A stretch of 10,347 nt of DNA, from positions 1 through 10,347 of the forward strand of contig VGWZ01000054.1 in NCBI GenBank assembly GCA_016873595.1, written 5' to 3'. The DNA is from Nitrospira sp. GTDB taxonomy: Bacteria; Nitrospirota; Thermodesulfovibrionia; Thermodesulfovibrionales; SM23-35. The translations under genes and the position numbers were made by a program. Shown here piece by piece: positions 7,901 through 10,347 of the stretch (its first letter is position 1; every line of letters begins with the position of its first letter). Under the pieces are notes generated by a model. The model saw nothing but the letters and a program-made list of their open reading frames with translations. It had not been told where the DNA came from and did no database searches.

Positions 7901-8130
7901 ATATTGTAGATGGAATTATGAATAAAGAGATTCAACTGGTCATCAATACACCCAGCGGAAAGCTGAGCAAATACGATGATTCGTACATTCGAAAAGCAGC
8001 AATCAAGTACAAAGTGCCCTACATTACCACGATAGCTTCTGCTATCGCTGCTGCAAAAGGAATTACAGATTATTGGCAAAGGCATGGTAAAGTTAAATCA
8101 CTTCAGAACTATCATGCAGATATAAAGTAG
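4930..8130 (+). CDS. carB: Carbamoyl-phosphate synthase large subunit
   Basis: The protein has 1066 residues, close to the 1073 of E. coli CarB. With the CarA glutaminase it makes carbamoyl phosphate from bicarbonate, ammonia (from glutamine) and two ATP, for pyrimidine and arginine synthesis in the cytoplasm. The order is normal: carboxyphosphate ATP-grasp half (about 1-400), oligomerisation domain (400-550), carbamoyl-phosphate ATP-grasp half (550-930) and a C-terminal MGS-like regulatory domain (934-1066). Arg129, Arg169 and His243 fall at the E. coli positions. I-N-P-R-T-S-R-S-S-A-L-A-S-K and A-N-P-R-A-S-R-T-V-P-L-V-S-K are the two matching metal/ATP motifs of the halves. The regulatory domain carries I-N-T-P-S-G-K and Y-I-T-T-I-A-S-A, the region that binds UMP/ornithine in relatives. 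AAAGGA (4917-4922) precedes the start by 7 nt. carA is not adjacent within the window, so the two subunits are probably encoded apart or carA lies elsewhere. No frame damage is seen. Confidence 0.98.
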   Translation: MPRRDDIKKVMIIGSGPIVIGQACEFDYSGTQACKALRKLGYEIVLVNSNPATIMTDPDMADITYIEPLNFHTLREIIEKERPDALLPNLGGQTGLNLTSELSRSGVLKKYGIKVIGVAVDAIERGEDRIAFKETMNRLGIDMPKSEPAYSVHEAERIASELGYPVVIRPAYCLGGTGGGLVYNVEELRTVASRGISASLVGQVLVEESVLGWEELELEVVRDSKNQMITVCFIENVDAMGVHTGDSFCTAPMLTIDPELQKCLQKHSYDIVEAIQVIGGTNIQFAHDPNTGRVVVIEINPRTSRSSALASKATGFPIALISSMLAAGLTLDEIPYWRDGTLEKYTPSGDYVVVKFARWAFEKFENAVDKLGTQMRAVGEVMSIGKTYKEALQKSIRSLENSRYGLGFARDFYHKPLNELIDLLSEPSSERQFIMYEALRKGASVDMLYKKTYIKPWFIEQMKEIVELEEKILQYRGKVLPDELLIQAKKDGFSDRYLSQILGIPEREVRQRRISTGIVQGYEAVPVSGVENAAYYFSTYNVPDTVKTSTRRKIMVLGGGPNRIGQGIEFDYCCVHAAFELKDQGIESIMVNCNPETVSTDYDTSDKLYFEPLTVEDVLSIYEKEKPEGVIVQFGGQTPLNIANELMKAGVRIIGTTPETIDLAEDRDRFRQMMRKLGIPEPESDMASNLNEALRVAERIGYPLIVRPSYVLGGRGMEVVHDEEMLRYYVAAAVDVTPEMPILIDKFLENAIEAEADALADGNDAFVPAVMEHIELAGIHSGDSACVIPPVSIPDNHINTIYEYTRRIAIELNVIGLMNIQYAIMNNVVYILEANPRASRTVPLVSKVCNIPMARIATQLMLGKKLVDLNLKPRLFRHFGVKEAVFPFNMFPEVDPLLGPEMRSTGEVLGMADSFGLAFFKAQEAAQQLLPTEGTVLITVSESDRHAVIEVAKQFEKIGFKIRSTIGTHKFLSGHGIKTESVLKMHEGRPNIVDGIMNKEIQLVINTPSGKLSKYDDSYIRKAAIKYKVPYITTIASAIAAAKGITDYWQRHGKVKSLQNYHADIK

Positions 8131-8206
8131 AGGGGGTAATAGTAACCATGCTGTTATATTCTTAGCGGTTAAAGAGCATTTTAGTTGATTATACCAGGAG
8201 GAGACT

Positions 8207-8878
8207 ATGGAAAGGAAAAAATTTATAGGAATGTTTATGCTGTGTTTTTTATCAGGTATTTTATTGATTACAATGGTTGGTTTTGCTGCACCACCCGATA
8301 ACTTTACTGCAAAGATGGTTATGAGTGAGATGGTGATGCCTATAGCAAAAATGGGCACCAAGATGCGTATCGAAAATCCAATGATGAAAGGTATCGTGAC
8401 TATAACCGAACTGGACTTAAAAAAGATGATTATGATGTCTACAGTGAGTAAGACGTACACAGAGCAGTCCGTTGGTGAAGAGATGCCTTCTCTTTATGAC
8501 CCTAAGGTAGTCTTTGAGAAGAAGAAGATCGGATCAGAGACCATAGATGGATATACTTGCATTAAATATGATACCGAGTTCTACCTTAAAGACAATCCTG
8601 CTGAGAAATACAGAGCAACAGTCTGGGAGGCTCAAGACCTCGGAGGGTTAATGATTAGAAATGAAGTGATTATGCCCGAGAGACTAAGGATGGGTGGTCC
8701 GAGTAAAGTAGTAAGTGAGCTCAAAGAAATCAAGTTAGGTGCTGCCGAGGCTTCTATGTTTGAAGTCCCTGCAGGGTATAAGAAAGTCAACAGCATGATG
8801 GAAATAATGGGTGGCATGGAAGGTATGGAAGACACGGAGATGATGAAGGAACAAATGAAAAAGTCGAGGAGAAAGTAA
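8207..8878 (+). CDS. Secreted DUF4412-type protein, methionine-rich
   Basis: The protein has 223 residues. A start with MERKK, a hydrophobic stretch at 6-26 and G-F-A-A-P-P make a clear Sec signal peptide cut near residue 27, so the product is periplasmic. The rest looks like a single beta-rich, LolA/DUF4412-like domain: F-T-A-K-M-V-M-S at the beginning of the mature chain, then K-M-R-I-E-N, I-D-G-Y-T-C-I-K-Y, Y-R-A-T-V-W-E-A-Q-D-L-G-G-L-M-I and a final F-E-V-P-A-G-Y-K-K-V. Members are uncharacterised; a role in outer-membrane or lipid handling is only suggested by fold. About 28 residues are Met, clustered at 33-57 and in the charged tail after 190. AGGAGGAGA lies just before the ATG. It is 76 nt after carB, and its stop codon abuts a terminator and a repeat element. 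The family call is from motif recall. Confidence 0.75.
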   Translation: MERKKFIGMFMLCFLSGILLITMVGFAAPPDNFTAKMVMSEMVMPIAKMGTKMRIENPMMKGIVTITELDLKKMIMMSTVSKTYTEQSVGEEMPSLYDPKVVFEKKKIGSETIDGYTCIKYDTEFYLKDNPAEKYRATVWEAQDLGGLMIRNEVIMPERLRMGGPSKVVSELKEIKLGAAEASMFEVPAGYKKVNSMMEIMGGMEGMEDTEMMKEQMKKSRRK

Positions 8879-8904
8879 ACCCCGTTAGAAAGGACGGGGT
8901 TTTT
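8877..8904 (+). terminator. Rho-independent terminator of the DUF4412 gene
   Basis: AAACCCCGT (8877-8885) pairs perfectly with ACGGGGTTT (8894-8902) around an 8-nt loop, and a T run continues to 8904. The stem begins inside the stop codon. Its GC part is the left end of the 100-bp repeat element described next, so the terminator seems to be supplied by that element. Confidence 0.75.
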
Positions 8905-8979
8905 ACCACGCCCTTTCTATGAGGAATTTAGATTTTATTATTCCATTTCCGACATAAATGGCGGGGCTTTCTAACGGGG
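8880..8979. repeat. 100-bp miniature element with CCCCGTTAGAAAG inverted ends (copy 1)
   Basis: CCCCGTTAGAAAG (8880-8892) and its exact reverse complement CTTTCTAACGGGG (8967-8979) bound 100 bp with no open frame. Copy 2 at 10088-10186 has the same outer 11 bp and nearly the same length but a different interior. Flanks are TAAA on the left and CAAA on the right, a near match to a 4-bp target duplication. This is MITE-like: non-autonomous, mobile or structural-RNA-forming. No known family name is assigned. Confidence 0.75.
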
Positions 8980-9047
8980 CAAAAAAGAAAGATTATGTTT
9001 TCATCGGTGATATAGAGCCTGTCTAAAAACTATCAAAATAGCAAAAG

Positions 9048-9137
9048 TTGTCATGCTGCCCTGAATCAAGTTCAGGGTATTTCAGCATCTAATAAAATCA
9101 AAGCGTTATGAGACCATGAAATGAATTCAGGAGACAA
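9048..9137. repeat. Nested-hairpin intergenic repeat
   Basis: TTGTC (9048-9052) and GACAA (9133-9137) bound a structured stretch. Inside, CCCTGAA/TTCAGGG (9059-9065, 9071-9077, 5-nt loop) is enclosed by ATGCTG/CAGCAT (9053-9058, 9083-9088). The text resembles the dispersed intergenic repeats with GTCATGCTG...TTTCAGCATC and ...TGAAAT-ATTCAGG that recur in many Nitrospirota and deltaproteobacterial genomes; that resemblance is from memory. No gene is visible between 8980 and 9189. Confidence 0.6.
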
Positions 9138-9189
9138 AATAGGTTAAAAGAAACAAAAACATAAGACAACATATTTTTTCATACATAGT

Positions 9190-9266
9190 TGGCGCGCCCA
9201 GGAGGATTCGAACCCCCGACCTGCGGATTCGTAGTCCGTCGCTCTATCCAACTGAGCTATGGGCGC
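9190..9266 (-). tRNA. tRNA-Arg (anticodon ACG)
   Basis: On the reverse strand the acceptor GCGCCCA (from 9266) pairs with TGGGCGC (9194-9200), followed by discriminator G and an encoded CCA (9190-9192). The D arm (T-A-G-C-T-C-A-G-T-T-G-G), an anticodon loop CTACGAA giving ACG, and the T loop TTCGAAT are all present. ACG with wobble A34 deaminated to inosine reads CGU, CGC and CGA. The anticodon stem has an A-C mismatch at its outer pair. It lies only 8 nt after the lipoprotein stop and is probably cut from the same transcript. Confidence 0.96.
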
Positions 9267-9274
9267 GTGGTTTT

Positions 9275-9850
9275 CTATCCGTTTTTTGCAATCCCTTCTT
9301 TCAGTATAAGGTTATACCTTTCATGATTGAGAGGGTGTACTGTTGGCATCTTAGAAAATAACCATCCCCATTTTTTTCCAATGGTAGGGAATATTTGTGT
9401 ATCACCCTCCAATACCCTTATCCCTACTGCTGGGTTATTAGGTTGATTCGAGGCTGAGGTTAGTGCAAGACCATCCATCTTAAAGTCAGGTAAGAACTCC
9501 CCAATATAAACCTTAAGGTTGGAATTCGGGATTTTGAAATCGCTATTCAGATTTATTGTGTATTCTTGCGTTTTCTTTGAAGCCTTATCTTCAACGATAA
9601 TCTTTACTGCACTCCATTTCCCCTTGACTGATTCAGGAACGACTACTTGTTTTTCAACTCCTTGGACTGGCATGCTCTGCCCCAGGACTGTTTGCTGTGC
9701 CTCTGGTGATATCGGACCTTGCATTATCGGCCCCTGTGTCATTGGTTCAGTTGCCTTTGGAACAGGCGGCTGGGGTTCCTTTTTCTTGCATGCACTTACT
9801 GAAAAAGCTAAAACAAGACTTAACATCACTACAAAAATCTTTTTTTTCAT
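9275..9850 (-). CDS. Lipoprotein with DUF2155-type domain
   Basis: The protein has 191 residues from ATG 9850, with GGAGAG a few nt upstream. A short basic start, hydrophobic residues 5-17 and the lipobox V-S-A-C put the lipidated Cys at 21; the next residue is Lys, so outer-membrane sorting is likely. A proline/glutamine-rich linker (about 22-65) includes two copies of Q-G-P-I. It is followed by a compact domain: V-K-G-K-W-S-A-V-K-I, Y-T-I-N-L, V-Y-I-G-E-F-L-P-D-F-K-M-D-G, N-N-P-A-V-G-I-R-V and a final W-L-F-S-K-M-P-T-V-H-P-L-N-H-E-R-Y. That ending (W-L-F-x-x-x-P-x-x-x-P-x-x-H) is the hallmark of DUF2155, whose function is unknown. The gene sits between two tRNA genes on the same strand, so it may be part of a mixed tRNA-mRNA operon. 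Confidence 0.82.
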   Translation of the reverse strand: MKKKIFVVMLSLVLAFSVSACKKKEPQPPVPKATEPMTQGPIMQGPISPEAQQTVLGQSMPVQGVEKQVVVPESVKGKWSAVKIIVEDKASKKTQEYTINLNSDFKIPNSNLKVYIGEFLPDFKMDGLALTSASNQPNNPAVGIRVLEGDTQIFPTIGKKWGWLFSKMPTVHPLNHERYNLILKEGIAKNG

Positions 9851-9872
9851 TTAACTCTCCATAATTTTTAAA

Positions 9873-9950
9873 GTTGTTAGTTGTCAGTTTTTAGTTTTCA
9901 GTTGTTGGTTTTTAGACTAACAACTAATAGCTAATAACTAAAAACTAATC
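9873..9950. repeat. Strand-switching heptanucleotide array
   Basis: From 9873 six 7-nt units follow one another in register: GTTGTTA, GTTGTCA, GTTTTTA, GTTTTCA, GTTGTTG, GTTTTTA (to 9914). After two bases (GA), the array turns to the opposite strand: CTAACAA, CTAATAG, CTAATAA, CTAAAAA and a partial CTAATC (9917-9950). The right arm is thus TTxxTAG-type units read backwards, and arms can pair, e.g. AGTTTTTAGTT (9886-9896) with AACTAAAAACT (9936-9946), and GTTGTTGG (9901-9908) with CTAACAAC (9917-9924). It fills the gap between the lipoprotein gene and tRNA-Ser. Confidence 0.8.
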
Positions 9951-9952
9951 TC

Positions 9953-10045
9953 TGGCGGAGAGGCAGGGATTCGAACCCTGGGTGAGATTTTACTCCCACA
10001 ACCGCTTAGCAGGCGGCTGCCTTCGACCAGCTCGGCCACCTCTCC
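9953..10045 (-). tRNA. tRNA-Ser (anticodon GCU)
   Basis: Reverse strand: acceptor GGAGAGG (from 10045) pairs with CCTCTCC (9957-9963), then discriminator G and an encoded CCA (9953-9955). The anticodon loop CTGCTAA gives GCT, which reads AGC and AGU. A long variable arm (T-G-T-G-G-G-A-G-T...A-C-T-C-C-C-A-type stem) and T loop TTCGAAT mark it as a class II serine tRNA of normal length (93 nt). Confidence 0.96.
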
Positions 10046-10087
10046 TTACAATCAATTATACTAACAACTTAAATTGGACTTTGTAAA

Positions 10088-10186
10088 CCCCGTTAGAATG
10101 CCCCTGTTTTAACACAGGGATGGTACAATGATAAGAATTTATGTTTTTCACACGGCATATAAAGCCCTTGCGGAATTCTAACGGGG
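10088..10186. repeat. 99-bp miniature element with CCCCGTTAGAAT inverted ends (copy 2)
   Basis: CCCCGTTAGAAT (10088-10099) and ATTCTAACGGGG (10175-10186) are exact inverted ends. TAAA lies directly outside on both sides (10084-10087, 10187-10190), a candidate 4-bp target-site duplication. An inner hairpin CCCTGT/ACAGGG (10102-10107, 10114-10119) is specific to this copy. No open frame. It separates rapZ from tRNA-Ser. Outer 11 bp match copy 1 at 8880-8979. Confidence 0.78.
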
Positions 10187-10230
10187 TAAAGGATAGGACT
10201 ATTGCGGTTTATCAATTATTTTATAATATT

Positions 10231-10347
10231 TCAGCCTAAATCACGATGGATAATATTCAGGTCTACCGGATGTTTATTAAAGTAGTTTCGCAGATTTTCG
10301 ACAATTGCAGGAGAACGATGGTTACCACCTGTACAACCGATACCAAT
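10231..10347 (-). CDS. rapZ: RapZ/YvcJ-family nucleotide-binding protein, C-terminal end (runs off the right edge)
   Basis: The last 38 codons are present and end at TGA 10231-10233. They read I-G-I-G-C-T-G-G-N-H-R-S-P-A-I-V-E-N-L and finish with N-I-I-H-R-D-L-G. The C-T-G-G-x-H-R-S loop and the closing H-R-D are the signature of the C-terminal domain of RapZ (E. coli; adapts RNase E to the GlmZ small RNA) and YvcJ (Bacillus, a GTPase/ATPase). The N-terminal P-loop half lies outside the window, so the class cannot be refined. It is transcribed toward the tRNA-Ser gene. Confidence 0.88.
   Translation of the reverse strand: MGIGCTGGNHRSPAIVENLRNYFNKHPVDLNIIHRDLG

Noticed and set aside
8098..8460. 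Minus-strand 120-codon hydrophobic frame over the carB/DUF4412 boundary
   Set aside because: The hydrophobic, Ile-rich product mirrors antisense codons of the DUF4412 signal peptide and its Met-rich segment; the plus-strand gene has a good ribosome binding site and family motifs.
8880..10186. CRISPR array formed by the CCCCGTTAGAA repeats
   Set aside because: Only two copies, each an inverted pair bounding about 100 bp and set 1.1 kb apart with genes between; there is no regular spacer pattern.

Overview
The window is bacterial chromosome. It is AT-rich, with Gram-negative features: a TolC-family outer-membrane protein, a lipoprotein with a lipobox, and tRNA genes that encode their CCA ends. 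The mix of an F420/NAD-type soluble [NiFe] hydrogenase, a DUF4412 protein, a DUF2155-type lipoprotein and dispersed palindromic repeats fits an anaerobic Nitrospirota (Thermodesulfovibrio-like) or a former deltaproteobacterial lineage. That placement is an inference from gene style; no marker here proves it.

Left end (1-740): rearranged DNA. The first 24 codons of an IS1634-type transposase run off the left edge on the minus strand, with a good promoter behind them. Next come a plus-strand stub of a major facilitator transporter (259-483) and a minus-strand stub of a B12-binding radical SAM protein (579-740). Both lose family-like sequence after about 55 codons, and they face each other across a junction at about 425-580. 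The radical SAM stub starts inside the stop codon of a complete tolC-like gene (737-2113) by an ATGA overlap.

Middle (2238-4343): a promoter drives the small and large subunits of a group 3 soluble [NiFe] hydrogenase. All metal-ligand motifs can be read, but the pair carries three frame breaks, each at a short repeat: an A8 run next to the start, a G4 run near the end of the small subunit, and a 5-bp tandem duplication (GGGGA) before the C-terminal nickel-binding motif of the large subunit. No electron-transfer partner subunits, maturation protease or other hydrogenase genes are visible, so this looks like a recently decayed hydrogenase locus, unless the breaks are sequence errors or are bypassed by slippage.

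Right-middle (4420-8878): a PaaI-type hotdog thioesterase, full-length carB (carbamoyl-phosphate synthase large subunit) without carA beside it, and a secreted, methionine-rich DUF4412 protein.

Right end (8877-10347): a repeat-rich tRNA neighbourhood. On the minus strand, in transcription order, lie the end of rapZ, tRNA-Ser(GCU), a DUF2155-type lipoprotein and tRNA-Arg(ACG). Three kinds of non-coding repeat lie between them: two ~100-bp elements with identical CCCCGTTAGAA inverted ends, a nested-hairpin dispersed repeat, and an array of 7-nt units that flips strand halfway and so forms an imperfect palindrome. The most notable signals in the window are the repeat-linked hydrogenase lesions and these small repeat elements. 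I see no defence system, CRISPR array or new multi-gene system.
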